A stretch of 64,000 nt of DNA, taken from Hydractinia symbiolongicarpus. Taxonomy: Eukaryota > Cnidaria > Hydrozoa > Anthoathecata > Hydractiniidae. Below are positions 23,079-35,571 of this stretch, in pieces; within the stretch, counting starts at the first letter, position 1; every line of letters begins with the position of its first letter. Made by a program: the position numbers and the translations under genes. The stretch is from assembly GCF_029227915.1 (NCBI RefSeq), contig NC_079885.1, forward strand, positions 15,263,001 through 15,327,000. Direction: 5' to 3'. The notes under the pieces are model-generated. The model saw only the letters and a program-made list of their open reading frames with translations. It had not been told where the DNA came from and ran no database searches.

Positions 23079-23527
23079 ATTGACTTTTTCACGTTACATT
23101 ATTTACCATTACGACTGTGACGTATCTTTTTTACGCAATAGCGCTGAGTAAATCAAGTAAGGGACGTTATTAGAAGTTTCTTTCCCTTCAAAGCGGCTAC
23201 GATCTGACTGCAATAAATGCGCCACGTCGCAAATCAATGGATTACGAGCGTCAGACAAAGAAAATGGCGATGTAGTTAATTTGCTAATTAACTTTGTCAT
23301 ATGAAAATTAAGTCTGCAAGTACCCTAGATTGCCTTCGTTGGAACTTTTTACCGGAAATCATAAAGCGCATTATTGTTGTCCAGAATCGATAGCGCTTAA
23401 AAAGAGCTGTTAAACGCACATAAACACGACCTATTTCGAATGATCCAGTCAAGAAATATGACCTTTAAAGTTTGAACCATTTTCGATGTAATGTGCTAAT
23501 AAATCGTAGATATCTGCCCGTTTGTTT

Positions 23528-23646
23528 GTCTACGACCATACCACGATGAACACACCTGTTCTCGTCCGATCACGGAAGTTAAGAATCCTCGGGCCGGGAT
23601 AGTACTTGGATGGGGGACCGCCTGGGAACTCCCGGTGTCGTAGGCT
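23528..23646 (+). rRNA. 5S rRNA: 5S rRNA copy 42, class C
   Basis: Plain class C allele. The spacer after it has ACGATATAGCC, a marker shared by many later class C units. Confidence 0.92.
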
Positions 23647-24096
23647 ATTGACTTTTTCACGTTACATTATTTATCATTACGACTGTGACGTATCTTTTTT
23701 ACGATATAGCCGCTGAGTAAATCAAGAAAGAGACATGATTAGAAGTTGCTTTCCCTTCAAAACGGCTACGATCTGGCAGCAATAAATGCGCCAAGTCGCA
23801 AATGAATGGATTACGAGCGTCAGACAAAGAAAATGGCGATGTAGTAATTTTGCTAATTAACTTGGTCATATGAAAATTAAGTCGGAAAGCACCCTAGATT
23901 TCCTTCGTTGGAACTTTTTACCGGAAATCATAAAGCGCATTATTGTTGTCAAGAATCGATAGCGCTTTAAAAGAGCTGTCAAACGCATATAAACACGACC
24001 TATTTCGAATGATCCAGTCAAGAAATATGACCTTTAAAGTTTGAACCATTTTCGATGTAATGTGCTAATAAATCGTAGATATCTGCCCGTTTGTTT

Positions 24097-24215
24097 GTCT
24101 ACGACCATACCACGATGAACACACCTGTTCTCGTCCAATCACGGAAGTTAAGCATCGTCGGGCCGGGATAGTACTTGGATGGGGGACCGCCTGGGAACTC
24201 CCGGTGTCGTAGGCT
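24097..24215 (+). rRNA. 5S rRNA: 5S rRNA copy 43, class A
   Basis: G41A in loop C is the only change seen. Confidence 0.94.
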
Positions 24216-24665
24216 ATTGACTTTTTCACGTTACATTATTTATCATTACGACTGTGACGTATCTTTTTTACGAAATAGCCGCTGAGTAAATCAAGAAAGA
24301 GACATGATTAGAAGTTGCTTTCCCTTCAAAACGGCTACGATCTGGCAGCAATAAATGCGCCAAGTCGCAAATGAATGGATTACAAGCGTCAGACAAAGAA
24401 AATGGCGATGTAGTTACTTTGCTAATTAACTTTGTCATATGAAAATTAAGTCGGAAAGCACCCTAGATTTCCTTCGTTGGAACTTTTTACCGGAAATCTT
24501 AAAGCGCATGGTTGTCGTAATTAATCGATAGCGCTTGAAATGAGCTTTCAAATGCACATAAACACGACCTATTTCGGATAATCCAGTCAAGAAATATGAC
24601 CTTTAAAGTTTAAACCATTTTCGATGTAATGTGCTAATAAATCGTAGATATCTGCCCGTTTGTTT

Positions 24666-24784
24666 GTCTACGACCATACCACGATGAACACACCTGTTCT
24701 CGTCCGATCACGGAAGTTAAGCATCGTCGGGCCAGGATAGTACTTGGATGGGGGACCGCCTGGGAACTCCCGGTGTCGTAGGCT
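24666..24784 (+). rRNA. 5S rRNA: 5S rRNA copy 44, class B
   Basis: A69 only. First unit with the ACATCATTTATC spacer haplotype typical of later class B units. Confidence 0.93.
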
Positions 24785-25234
24785 ATTGACTTTTTCACGT
24801 TACATCATTTATCATTACGACTGTGACGTATCTTTTTTACGCAATAGCCGCTGAGTAAATCAAGTAAGGGACGTGATTAGAAGATGCTTTCCCTTCAAAA
24901 CGGCTACAATCTTGCTGCAATAAATGCGCCACGTCGCAAATAAATGGATTACGGGCGTCAGACAAAGAAAATGGCGATGTAGTTACTTTGCTAATTAACT
25001 TTGTCATATGAAAATTAAGTCTGAAAGCACCCTAGATTTCCTTCGTTGGAACTTTTTACCGGAAATCTTAAAGCGCATGGTTGTCGTAAAGAATCGATAG
25101 CGCTTGAAATGAGCTTTAAAATGCACATAAACACGACCTATTTCGGATGATCCAGTCAAGAAATATGACCTTTAAAGTTTAAACCATTTTCGATGTAATG
25201 TGCTAATAAATCGTAGATATCTGCCCGTTTGTTT

Positions 25235-25353
25235 GTCTACGACCATACCACGATGAACACACCTGTTCTCGTCCGATCACGGAAGTTAAGAATCCTCGGG
25301 CCGGGATAGTACTTGGATGGGGGACCGCCTGGGAACTCCCGGTGTCGTAGGCT
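25235..25353 (+). rRNA. 5S rRNA: 5S rRNA copy 45, class C
   Basis: Plain class C allele. Spacer begins ACGTTGCATTATT, shared with the unit after 46258. Confidence 0.92.
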
Positions 25354-25803
25354 ATTGACTTTTTCACGTTGCATTATTTATCATTACGACTGTGACGTAT
25401 CTTTTTTACGAAATAGCCGCTGAGTAAATCAAGAAAGAGACATGATTAGAAGTTGCTTTCCCTTCAAAGCGGCTACGATCTGGCAGCAATAAATGCGCCA
25501 AGTCGCAAGTGAATGGATTACGAGCGTCAGACAAAGAAAATGGCGATGTAGTAACTTTGCTAATTAACTTTGTCATATGAAAATTAAGTCGGAAAGCACC
25601 CTAGATTTCCTTCGTTGGAACTTTTTTCCGGAAATCATAAAGCGCATTATTGTTGTCAAGAATCGATAGCGCTTAAAAAGAGCTGTCAAACGCACATAAA
25701 CACAACCTATTTCGAATGATCCAGTCAAGAAATATGACCTTTAAAGTTTGAACCATTTTCGATGTAATGTGCTAATAAATCGTAGATATCTGCCCGTTTG
25801 TTT

Positions 25804-25922
25804 GTCTACGACCATACCACGATGAACACACCTGTTCTCGTCCGATCACGGAAGTTAAGCATCGTCGGGCCGGGATAGTACTTTGATGGGGGACCGCCTG
25901 GGAACTCCCGGTGTCGTAGGCT
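25804..25922 (+). rRNA. 5S rRNA: 5S rRNA copy 46, class A
   Basis: G81T in the C box (CTTTGATGG). The terminator is extended to T6 (GATTTTTTC), a marker shared with the copy at 41708. Confidence 0.92.
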
Positions 25923-26372
25923 ATTGATTTTTTCACGTTACATTATTTATCATTACGACTGTGACGTATCTTTTTTACGAAATAGCCGCTGAGTAAATCA
26001 AGTAAGGGACGTGATTAAAAGATGCTTTCCCTTCAAAACGGCTACAATCTTGCTGCAATAAATGCGCCACGTCGCAAATAAATGGATTACGAGCGTCAGA
26101 CAAAGAAAATGGCGATGTAGTTACTTTGCTAATTAACTTTGTCATATGAAAATTAAGTCTGAAAGCACCCTAGATTTTCTTCGTTGGAACTTTTTACCGG
26201 AAATCTTAAAGCGCATGGTTGTCGTAATTAATGGATAGCGCTTGAAATGAGCTTTCAAATGCACATAAACACGACCTATTTCGGATGATCCAGTCAAGAA
26301 ATATGACCTTTAAAGTTTAAACCATTTTCGATGTAATGTGCTAATAAATCGTAGATATCTGCCCGTTTGTTT

Positions 26373-26491
26373 GTCTACGACCATACCACGATGAACACAC
26401 CTGTTCTCGTCCGATCACGGAAGTTAAGCATCGTCGGGCTAGGATAGTACTTGGATGGGGGACCGCCTGGGAACTCCCGGTGTCGTAGGCT
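26373..26491 (+). rRNA. 5S rRNA: 5S rRNA copy 47, class B'
   Basis: GGGCTAGG at 64-71 (C68T and G69A), giving one wobble and one mismatch in helix V. The terminator run is T6 (AATTTTTTACG). Confidence 0.92.
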
Positions 26492-26941
26492 ATTGAATTT
26501 TTTACGTTACATTATTTATCATTACGACTGTGACGTATCTTTTTTACGCAATAGCCCCTGAGTAAATCAAGTAAGGGACGTGATTAGAAGATGCTTTCCC
26601 TTCAAAACGGCTACAATCTTGCTGCAATAAATGCGCCACGTCGCAAATAAATGGATTACGAGCGTCAGACAAAGAAAATGGCGATGTAGTTACTTTGCTA
26701 ATTAACTTTGTCATATGAAAATTAAGTCTGAAAGTACCCTAGATTGCCTTCGTTGGAACTTTTTACCGGAAATCTTGAAGCGCATGGTTGTCGTAATTAG
26801 TGGATAGCGCTTGAAATGAGCTTTCAAATGCACATAAACACGACCTATTTCGGATGATCCAGTCAAGAAATATGACCTTTAAAGTTTAAACCATTTTCGA
26901 TGTAATGTGCTAATAAATCGTAGATATCTGCCCGTTTGTTT

Positions 26942-27060
26942 GTCTACGACCATACCACGATGAACACACCTGTTCTCGTCTGATCACGGAAGTTAAGCAT
27001 CGTCGGGCCAGGATAGTACTTGGATGGGGGACCGCCTGGGAACTCCCGCTGTCGTAGGCT
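26942..27060 (+). rRNA. 5S rRNA: 5S rRNA copy 48, class B
   Basis: C40T, A69 and G108C, the allele of copy 15. First gene of the 2,834-bp duplicated block. Confidence 0.88.
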
Positions 27061-27508
27061 ATTGACTTTTTCACGTTACATTATTTATCATTACGACTGT
27101 GACGTATCTTTTTTACGCAATAGCCCCTGAGTAAATCAAGTAAGGCACGTGATTAGAAGATGCTTTCCCTTCAAAACGGCTACAATCTTGCTGCAATAAA
27201 TGCGCCACGTCGCAAATAAATGGATTACGAGCGTCAGACAAAGAAAATGGCGATGTAGTTACTTTGCTAATTAACTTTGTCATATGAAAATTAAGTCTGA
27301 AAGTACCTAGATTGCCTTCGTTGGAACTTTTTACCGGAAATCTTAAAGCGCATGGTTGTTGTAATTAATCGATAGCGCTTGAAATGAGCTTTCAAATGCA
27401 CATAAACACGACCTATTTCTGATAATCCAGTCAAGAAATATGACCTTTAAATTTAAACCATTTTCGATGTAATGTGCTAATAAATCGTAGATATCTGCCC
27501 GTTTGTTT

Positions 27509-27627
27509 GTCTACGACCATACCACGATGAACACACCTGTTCTCGTCCGATCACGGAAGTTAAGCATCGTCGGGCCAGGATAGTACTTGGATGGGGGACC
27601 GCCTGGGAACTCCCGGTGTCGTAGGCT
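27509..27627 (+). rRNA. 5S rRNA: 5S rRNA copy 49, class B
   Basis: A69 only. The spacer just upstream has ATTTCTGATAATCC, a private marker of the 2,834-bp duplication. Confidence 0.93.
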
Positions 27628-28077
27628 ATTGACTTTTTCACGTTACATTATTTATCATTACGACTGTGACGTATCTTTTTTACGCAATAGCCCCTGAGTA
27701 AATCAAGTAAGGGACGTGATTAGAAGATGCTTTCCCTTCAAAACGGCTACAATCTTGCTGCAATAAATGCGCCACGTCGCAAATAAATGGATTACGAGCG
27801 TCAGACAAAGAAAATGGCGATGTAGTTACTTTGCTAATTAACTTTGTCATATGAAAATTAAGTCTGAAAGCACCCCAGATTTCCTTCGTTGGAACTTTTT
27901 ACCGGAAATCTTAAAGCGCATGGTTGTCGTAAAGAATCGATAGCGCTTGAAATGAGCTTTCAAATGCACATAAACACGACCTATTTCGGATGATCCAGTC
28001 AAGAAATATGACCTTTAAAGTTTAAACCATTTTCGATGTAATGTGCTAATAAATCGTAGATATCTGCCCGTTTGTTT

Positions 28078-28196
28078 GTCTACGACCATACCACGATGAA
28101 CACACCTGTTCTCGTCCGATCACGGAAGTTAAGATTCCTCGGGCCGGGATAGTATTTGGATGGGGGACCGCCTGGGAACTCCCGGTGTCGTAGGCT
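28078..28196 (+). rRNA. 5S rRNA: 5S rRNA copy 50, class C
   Basis: C57A, A58T and G61C (GATTCCTC) break three helix II pairs; C78T also present. A58T is found only here and at 30912. Confidence 0.88.
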
Positions 28197-28639
28197 ATTG
28201 ACTTTTTCACGTTACATTATTTATCATTACGACTGTGACGTATCTTTTTTACGAAATAGCCGCTGAGTAAATCAGGAAAGAGACATGATTAGAAGTTGCT
28301 TTCCCTTCAAAACGGCTACGATCTGGCAGCAATAAATGCGCCAATTCGCAAATGAATGGATTAAGAGCGTCAGACAAAGAAAATGGCGATGTAGTTAATT
28401 TGCTAATTAACTTTGTCATATGAAAATTAAGTCTGAAAGTACCTAGATTGCCTTCGTTGGAACTTTTTACCGGAAATCTTAAAGCGCATGGTTGTTGTAA
28501 TTAATCGATAGCGCTTGAAATGAGCTTTCAAATGCACATAAACACGACCTATTTCGGATAATCCAGTCAAGAAAAATGACCTTTAAAGTTTAAACCATTT
28601 TCGATGTAATGTGCTAATAAATCGTAGATCCGTTTGCTT

Positions 28640-28758
28640 GTCTACGACCATACCACGATGAACACACCTGTTCTCGTCCGATCACGGAAGTTAAGCATCG
28701 TCGGGCCGGGATAGTACTTGGATTGGGGACCGCCTGGGAACTCCCGGTGTCGTAGGCT
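28640..28758 (+). rRNA. 5S rRNA: 5S rRNA copy 51, class A, altered upstream spacing
   Basis: G85T in the C box. ATCTGC is deleted upstream and the flank reads GTTTGCTT, so the TATA-like box is 6 bp too close. Confidence 0.91.
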
Positions 28759-29207
28759 ATTGACTTTTTCACGTTACATTATTTATCATTACGACTGTGA
28801 CGTATCTTTTTTACGCAATAGCGCTGAGTAAATCAAGTAAGGGACGTTATTAGAAGTTTCTTTCCCTTCAAAGCAGCTACGATCTGGCTGCAATAAATGC
28901 GCCACGTCGCAAATCAATGGATTACGAGCGTCAGACAAAGAAAATGGCGATGTAGTTAATTTGCTAATTAACTTTGTCATATGAAAATTAAGTCTGCAAG
29001 TACCCTAGATTGCCTTCGTTGGAACTTTTTACCGGAAATCATAAAGCGCATTATTGTTGCCCAGAATCGATAGCGCTTAAAAAGAGCTGTCAAACGCACA
29101 TAAACACGACCTATTTCGAATGATCCAGTCAAGAAATATGACCTTTAAAGTTTGAACCATTTTCGATGTAATGTGCTAATAAATCGTAGATATCTGCCCG
29201 TTTGTTT

Positions 29208-29326
29208 GTCTACGACCATACCACGATGAACACACCTGTTCTCGTCCGATCACGGAAGTTAAGAATCCTCGGGCCGGGATAGTACTTGGATGGGGGACCG
29301 CCTGGGAACTCCCGGTGTCGTAGGCT
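29208..29326 (+). rRNA. 5S rRNA: 5S rRNA copy 52, class C
   Basis: Plain class C allele; last gene of the first 2,834-bp copy. Confidence 0.92.
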
Positions 29327-29775
29327 ATTGACTTTTTCACGTTACATTATTTATCATTACGACTGTGACGTATCTTTTTTACGCAATAGCGCTGAGTAAA
29401 TCAAGAAAGAGACATGATTAGAAGTTGCTTTCCCTTCAAAACGGCTACGATCTTGCTGCAATAAATGCGCCACGTCGCAAATGAATGGATTACGAGCGTC
29501 AGACAAAGAAAATGGCGATGTAGTAATTTTGCTAATTAACTTTGTCATATGAAAATTAAGTCTGCAAGTACCCTAGATTGCCTTCGTTGGAACTTTTTAC
29601 CGGAAATAATAAAGCGCATTATTGTTGCCCAGAATCGATAGCGCTTAAAAAGAGCTGTCAAACGCACATAAACACGACCTATTTCGGATGATCCAGTCAA
29701 GAAATATGACCTTTAAAGTTTAAACCATTTTCGATGTAATGTGCTAATAAATCGTAGATATCTGCCCGTTTGTTT

Positions 29776-29894
29776 GTCTACGACCATACCACGATGAACA
29801 CACCTGTTCTCGTCTGATCACGGAAGTTAAGCATCGTCGGGCCAGGATAGTACTTGGATGGGGGACCGCCTGGGAACTCCCGCTGTCGTAGGCT
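29776..29894 (+). rRNA. 5S rRNA: 5S rRNA copy 53, class B
   Basis: Duplicate of copy 48 (C40T, A69, G108C) at +2,834 bp. Confidence 0.88.
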
Positions 29895-30342
29895 ATTGAC
29901 TTTTTCACGTTACATTATTTATCATTACGACTGTGACGTATCTTTTTTACGCAATAGCCCCTGAGTAAATCAAGTAAGGCACGTGATTAGAAGATGCTTT
30001 CCCTTCAAAACGGCTACAATCTTGCTGCAATAAATGCGCCACGTCGCAAATAAATGGATTACGAGCGTCAGACAAAGAAAATGGCGATGTAGTTACTTTG
30101 CTAATTAACTTTGTCATATGAAAATTAAGTCTGAAAGTACCTAGATTGCCTTCGTTGGAACTTTTTACCGGAAATCTTAAAGCGCATGGTTGTTGTAATT
30201 AATCGATAGCGCTTGAAATGAGCTTTCAAATGCACATAAACACGACCTATTTCTGATAATCCAGTCAAGAAATATGACCTTTAAATTTAAACCATTTTCG
30301 ATGTAATGTGCTAATAAATCGTAGATATCTGCCCGTTTGTTT

Positions 30343-30461
30343 GTCTACGACCATACCACGATGAACACACCTGTTCTCGTCCGATCACGGAAGTTAAGCA
30401 TCGTCGGGCCAGGATAGTACTTGGATGGGGGACCGCCTGGGAACTCCCGGTGTCGTAGGCT
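30343..30461 (+). rRNA. 5S rRNA: 5S rRNA copy 54, class B
   Basis: Duplicate of copy 49 at +2,834 bp. Confidence 0.93.
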
Positions 30462-30911
30462 ATTGACTTTTTCACGTTACATTATTTATCATTACGACTG
30501 TGACGTATCTTTTTTACGCAATAGCCCCTGAGTAAATCAAGTAAGGGACGTGATTAGAAGATGCTTTCCCTTCAAAACGGCTACAATCTTGCTGCAATAA
30601 ATGCGCCACGTCGCAAATAAATGGATTACGAGCGTCAGACAAAGAAAATGGCGATGTAGTTACTTTGCTAATTAACTTTGTCATATGAAAATTAAGTCTG
30701 AAAGCACCCCAGATTTCCTTCGTTGGAACTTTTTACCGGAAATCTTAAAGCGCATGGTTGTCGTAAAGAATCGATAGCGCTTGAAATGAGCTTTCAAATG
30801 CACATAAACACGACCTATTTCGGATGATCCAGTCAAGAAATATGACCTTTAAAGTTTAAACCATTTTCGATGTAATGTGCTAATAAATCGTAGATATCTG
30901 CCCGTTTGTTT

Positions 30912-31030
30912 GTCTACGACCATACCACGATGAACACACCTGTTCTCGTCCGATCACGGAAGTTAAGATTCCTCGGGCCGGGATAGTATTTGGATGGGGG
31001 ACCGCCTGGGAACTCCCGGTGTCGTAGGCT
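30912..31030 (+). rRNA. 5S rRNA: 5S rRNA copy 55, class C
   Basis: Duplicate of copy 50, including the rare A58T. Confidence 0.88.
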
Positions 31031-31473
31031 ATTGACTTTTTCACGTTACATTATTTATCATTACGACTGTGACGTATCTTTTTTACGAAATAGCCGCTGA
31101 GTAAATCAGGAAAGAGACATGATTAGAAGTTGCTTTCCCTTCAAAACGGCTACGATCTGGCAGCAATAAATGCGCCAATTCGCAAATGAATGGATTAAGA
31201 GCGTCAGACAAAGAAAATGGCGATGTAGTTAATTTGCTAATTAACTTTGTCATATGAAAATTAAGTCTGAAAGTACCTAGATTGCCTTCGTTGGAACTTT
31301 TTACCGGAAATCTTAAAGCGCATGGTTGTTGTAATTAATCGATAGCGCTTGAAATGAGCTTTCAAATGCACATAAACACGACCTATTTCGGATAATCCAG
31401 TCAAGAAAAATGACCTTTAAAGTTTAAACCATTTTCGATGTAATGTGCTAATAAATCGTAGATCCGTTTGCTT

Positions 31474-31592
31474 GTCTACGACCATACCACGATGAACACA
31501 CCTGTTCTCGTCCGATCACGGAAGTTAAGCATCGTCGGGCCGGGATAGTACTTGGATTGGGGACCGCCTGGGAACTCCCGGTGTCGTAGGCT
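31474..31592 (+). rRNA. 5S rRNA: 5S rRNA copy 56, class A, altered upstream spacing
   Basis: Duplicate of copy 51, including G85T and the 6-bp upstream deletion. Confidence 0.91.
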
Positions 31593-32041
31593 ATTGACTT
31601 TTTCACGTTACATTATTTATCATTACGACTGTGACGTATCTTTTTTACGCAATAGCGCTGAGTAAATCAAGTAAGGGACGTTATTAGAAGTTTCTTTCCC
31701 TTCAAAGCAGCTACGATCTGGCTGCAATAAATGCGCCACGTCGCAAATCAATGGATTACGAGCGTCAGACAAAGAAAATGGCGATGTAGTTAATTTGCTA
31801 ATTAACTTTGTCATATGAAAATTAAGTCTGCAAGTACCCTAGATTGCCTTCGTTGGAACTTTTTACCGGAAATCATAAAGCGCATTATTGTTGCCCAGAA
31901 TCGATAGCGCTTAAAAAGAGCTGTCAAACGCACATAAACACGACCTATTTCGAATGATCCAGTCAAGAAATATGACCTTTAAAGTTTGAACCATTTTCGA
32001 TGTAATGTGCTAATAAATCGTAGATATCTGCCCGTTTGTTT

Positions 32042-32160
32042 GTCTACGACCATACCACGATGAACACACCTGTTCTCGTCCGATCACGGAAGTTAAGAAT
32101 CCTCGGGCCGGGATAGTACTTGGATGGGGGACCGCCTGGGAACTCCCGGTGTCGTAGGCT
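32042..32160 (+). rRNA. 5S rRNA: 5S rRNA copy 57, class C
   Basis: Duplicate of copy 52; last gene of the second 2,834-bp copy. Confidence 0.92.
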
Positions 32161-32609
32161 ATTGACTTTTTCACGTTACATTATTTATCATTACGACTGT
32201 GACGTATCTTTTTTACGCAATAGCGCTGAGTAAATCAAGAAAGAGACATGATTAGAAGTTGCTTTCCCTTCAAAACGGCTACGATCTTGCTGCAATAAAT
32301 GCGCCACGTCGCAAATGAATGGATTACGAGCGTCAGACAAAGAAAATGGCGATGTAGTAATTTTGCTAATTAACTTTGTCATATGAAAATTAAGTCTGCA
32401 AGTACCCTAGATTGCCTTCGTTGGAACTTTTTACCGGAAATAATAAAGCGCATTATTGTTGCCCAGAATCGATAGCGCTTAAAAAGAGCTGTCAAACGCA
32501 CATAAACACGACCTATTTCGAATGATCCAGTCAAGAAATATGACCTTTAAAGTTTGAACCATTTTCGATGTAATGTGCTAATAAATCGTAGATATCTGCC
32601 CGTTTGTTT

Positions 32610-32728
32610 GTCTACGACCATACCACGATGAACACACCTGTTCTCGTCCGATCACGGAAGTTAAGCATCGTCGGGCCAGGATAGTACTTGGATGGGGGAC
32701 CGCCTGGGATCTCCCGGTGTCGTAGGCT
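32610..32728 (+). rRNA. 5S rRNA: 5S rRNA copy 58, class B, recombinant unit
   Basis: A69 and A101T. The following spacer (GCAATAGCGCTGAG, GGGACGTTATTAG) is a haplotype that otherwise follows class A or C genes, so a crossover or conversion lies near the 3' end of this gene. Confidence 0.9.
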
Positions 32729-33177
32729 ATTGACTTTTTCACGTTACATTATTTATCATTACGACTGTGACGTATCTTTTTTACGCAATAGCGCTGAGTA
32801 AATCAAGTAAGGGACGTTATTAGAAGTTTCTTTCCCTTCAAAGCGGCTACGATCTTGCTGCAATAAATGCGCCACGTCGCAAATCAATGGATTACGAGCG
32901 TCAGACAAAGAAAATGGCGATGTAGTTAATTTGCTAATTAACTTTGTCATATGAAAATTAAGTCTGCAAGTACCCTAGATTGCCTTCGTTGGAACTTTTT
33001 ACCGGAAATAATAAAGCGCATTATTGTTGCCCAGAATCGATAGCGCTTAAAAAGAGCTGTCAAACGCACATAAACACGACCTATTTCGAATGATCCAGTC
33101 AAGAAATATGACCTTTAAAGTTTGAACCATTTTCGATGTAATGTGCTAATAAATCGTAGTTATCTGCCCGTTTGTTT

Positions 33178-33296
33178 GTCTACGACCATACCACGATGAA
33201 CACACCTGTTCTCGTCCGATCACGGAAGTTAAGCATCGTCGGGCCGGGATAGTACTTGGATGGGGGACCGCCTGGGAACTCCCGGTGTCGTAGGCT
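33178..33296 (+). rRNA. 5S rRNA: 5S rRNA copy 59, class A
   Basis: Reference gene sequence. The upstream flank has GTAGTTATCTG for GTAGATATCTG. Confidence 0.95.
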
Positions 33297-33746
33297 ATTG
33301 ACTTTTTCACGTTACATTATTTATCATTACGACTGTGACGTATCTTTTTTACGAAATATCCGCTGAGTAAATCAAGAAAGAGACATGATTAGAAGTTGCT
33401 TTCCCTTCAAAACGGCTACGATCTGGCAGCAATAAATGCGCCAAGTCGCAAATGAATGGATTACAAGCGTCAGACAAAGAAAATGGCGATGTAGTTACTT
33501 TGCTAATTAACTTTGTCATATGAAAATTAAGTCGGAAAGCACCCTAGATTTCCTTCGTTGGAACTTTTTACCGGAAATCTTAAAGCGCATGGTTGTCGTA
33601 ATTAATCGATAGCGCTTGAAATGAGCTTTCAAATGCACATAAACACGACCTATTTTGGATAATCCAGTCAAGAAATATGACCTTTAAAGTTTAAACCATT
33701 TTCGATGTAATGTGCTAATAAATCGTAGATATCTGCCCGTTTGTTT

Positions 33747-33865
33747 GTCTACGACCATACCACGATGAACACACCTGTTCTCGTCCGATCACGGAAGTTA
33801 AGCATCGTCGGGCCAGGATAGTACTTGGATGGGGGACCGCCTGGGAACTCCCGGTGTCGTAGGCT
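33747..33865 (+). rRNA. 5S rRNA: 5S rRNA copy 60, class B
   Basis: A69 only, with the ACATCATTTATC spacer. Confidence 0.93.
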
Positions 33866-34315
33866 ATTGACTTTTTCACGTTACATCATTTATCATTACG
33901 ACTGTGACGTATCTTTTTTACGCAATAGCCGCTGAGTAAATCAAGTAAGGGACGTGATTAGAAGATGCTTTCCCTTCAAAACGGCTACAATCTTGCTGCA
34001 ATAAATGCGCCACGTCGCATATAAATGGATTACGAGCGTCAGACAAAGAAAATGGCGATGTAGTTACTTTGCTAATTAACTTTGTCATATGAAAATTAAG
34101 TCTGAAAGCACCCTAGATTTCCTTCGTTGGAACTTTTTACCGGAAATCTTAAAGCGCATGGTTGTCGTAAAGAATCGATAGCGCTTGAAATGAGCTTTCA
34201 AATGCACATAAACACGACCTATTTCGGATGATCCAGTCAAGAAATATGACCTTTAAAGTTTAAACCATTTTCGATGTAATGTGCTAATAAATCGTAGATA
34301 TCTGCCCGTTTGTTT

Positions 34316-34434
34316 GTCTACGACCATACCACGATGAACACACCTGTTCTCGTCCGATCACGGAAGTTAAGAATCCTCGGGCCGGGATAGTACTTGGATG
34401 GGGGACCGCCTGGGAACTCCCGGTGTCGTAGGCT
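34316..34434 (+). rRNA. 5S rRNA: 5S rRNA copy 61, class C
   Basis: Plain class C allele. Spacer has ACGCATCAGCGC, a private variant after the T6 run. Confidence 0.92.
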
Positions 34435-34883
34435 ATTGACTTTTTCACGTTACATTATTTATCATTACGACTGTGACGTATCTTTTTTACGCATCAGCGC
34501 TGAGTAAATCAAGTAAGGGACGTTATTAGAAGTTTCTTTCCCTTCAAAGCGGCTACGATCTGGCTGCAATAAATGCGCCACGTCGCAAATCAATGGATTA
34601 CGAGCGTCAGACAAAGAAAATGGCGATGTAGTTAATTTGCTAATTAACTTTGTCATATGAAAATTAAGTCTGCAAGTACCCTAGATTGCCTTCGTTGGAA
34701 CTTTTTACCGGAAATCATAAAGCGCATTATTGTTGTCCAGAATCGATAGCGCTTAAAAAGAGCTGTTAAACGCACATAAACACGACCTATTTCGAATGAT
34801 CCAGTCAAGAAATATGACCTTTAAAGTTTGAACCATTTTCGATGTAATGTGCTAATAAATCGTAGATATCTGCCCGTTTGTTT

Positions 34884-35002
34884 GTCTACGACCATACCAC
34901 GATGAACACACCTGTTCTCGTCCGATCACGGAAGTTAAGAATCCTCGGGCCGGGATAGTACTTGGATGGGGGACCGCCTGGGAACTCCCGGTGTCGTAGG
35001 CT
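34884..35002 (+). rRNA. 5S rRNA: 5S rRNA copy 62, class C
   Basis: Plain class C allele, with the ACGATATAGCC spacer. Confidence 0.92.
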
Positions 35003-35452
35003 ATTGACTTTTTCACGTTACATTATTTATCATTACGACTGTGACGTATCTTTTTTACGATATAGCCGCTGAGTAAATCAAGAAAGAGACATGATTAGAA
35101 GTTGCTTTCCCTTCAAAACGGCTACGATCTGGCAGCAATAAATGTGCCAAGTCGCAAATGAATGGATTACGAGCGTCAGACAAAGAAAATGGCGATGTAG
35201 TAATTTTGCTAATTAACTTTGTCATATGAAAATTAAGTCGGAAAGCACCCTAGATTTCCTTCGTTGGAACTTTTTACCGGAAATCATAAAGGGCATTATT
35301 GTTGTCAAGAATCGATAGCGCTTTAAAAGAGCTGTCAAACGCACATAAACACGACCTATTTCGAATGATCCAGTCAAGAAATATGACCTTTAAAGTTTGA
35401 ACCATTTTCGATGTAATGTGCTAATAAATCGTAGATATCTGCCCGTTTGTTT

Positions 35453-35571
35453 GTCTACGACCATACCACGATGAACACACCTGTTCTCGTCCGATCACGG
35501 AAGTTAAGCATCGTCGGGCCGGGATAGTACTTGGATGGGGGACCGCCTGGGAACTCCCGGTGTCGTAGGCT
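35453..35571 (+). rRNA. 5S rRNA: 5S rRNA copy 63, class A
   Basis: Reference sequence at the positions checked. Confidence 0.96.

Larger units (their letters stand above)
26830..29663 (+). repeat. 2,834-bp tandem duplication, first copy (5 units)
   Basis: Covers copies 48-52. Rare markers match the second copy at exactly +2,834: CCCGCTGTCG, ATTTCTGATAATCC, GATTCCTC, GATCCGTTTGCTTG, AAAGCAGCTAC and GGAAATAATAAAG. I saw no difference by eye. Confidence 0.9.
29664..32497 (+). repeat. 2,834-bp tandem duplication, second copy (5 units)
   Basis: Covers copies 53-57. Identity with the first copy runs on about 23 bp past the junction, to CGACCTATTTCG at 32520. Confidence 0.9.

Noticed and set aside
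26830-32497. A 5S-derived mobile element (SINE3-like) as the cause of the dispersed copies
   Set aside because: Every copy keeps the same orientation, full spacer and unit phase. There are no tails, target-site duplications or flanking non-array DNA, so unequal exchange explains it better.
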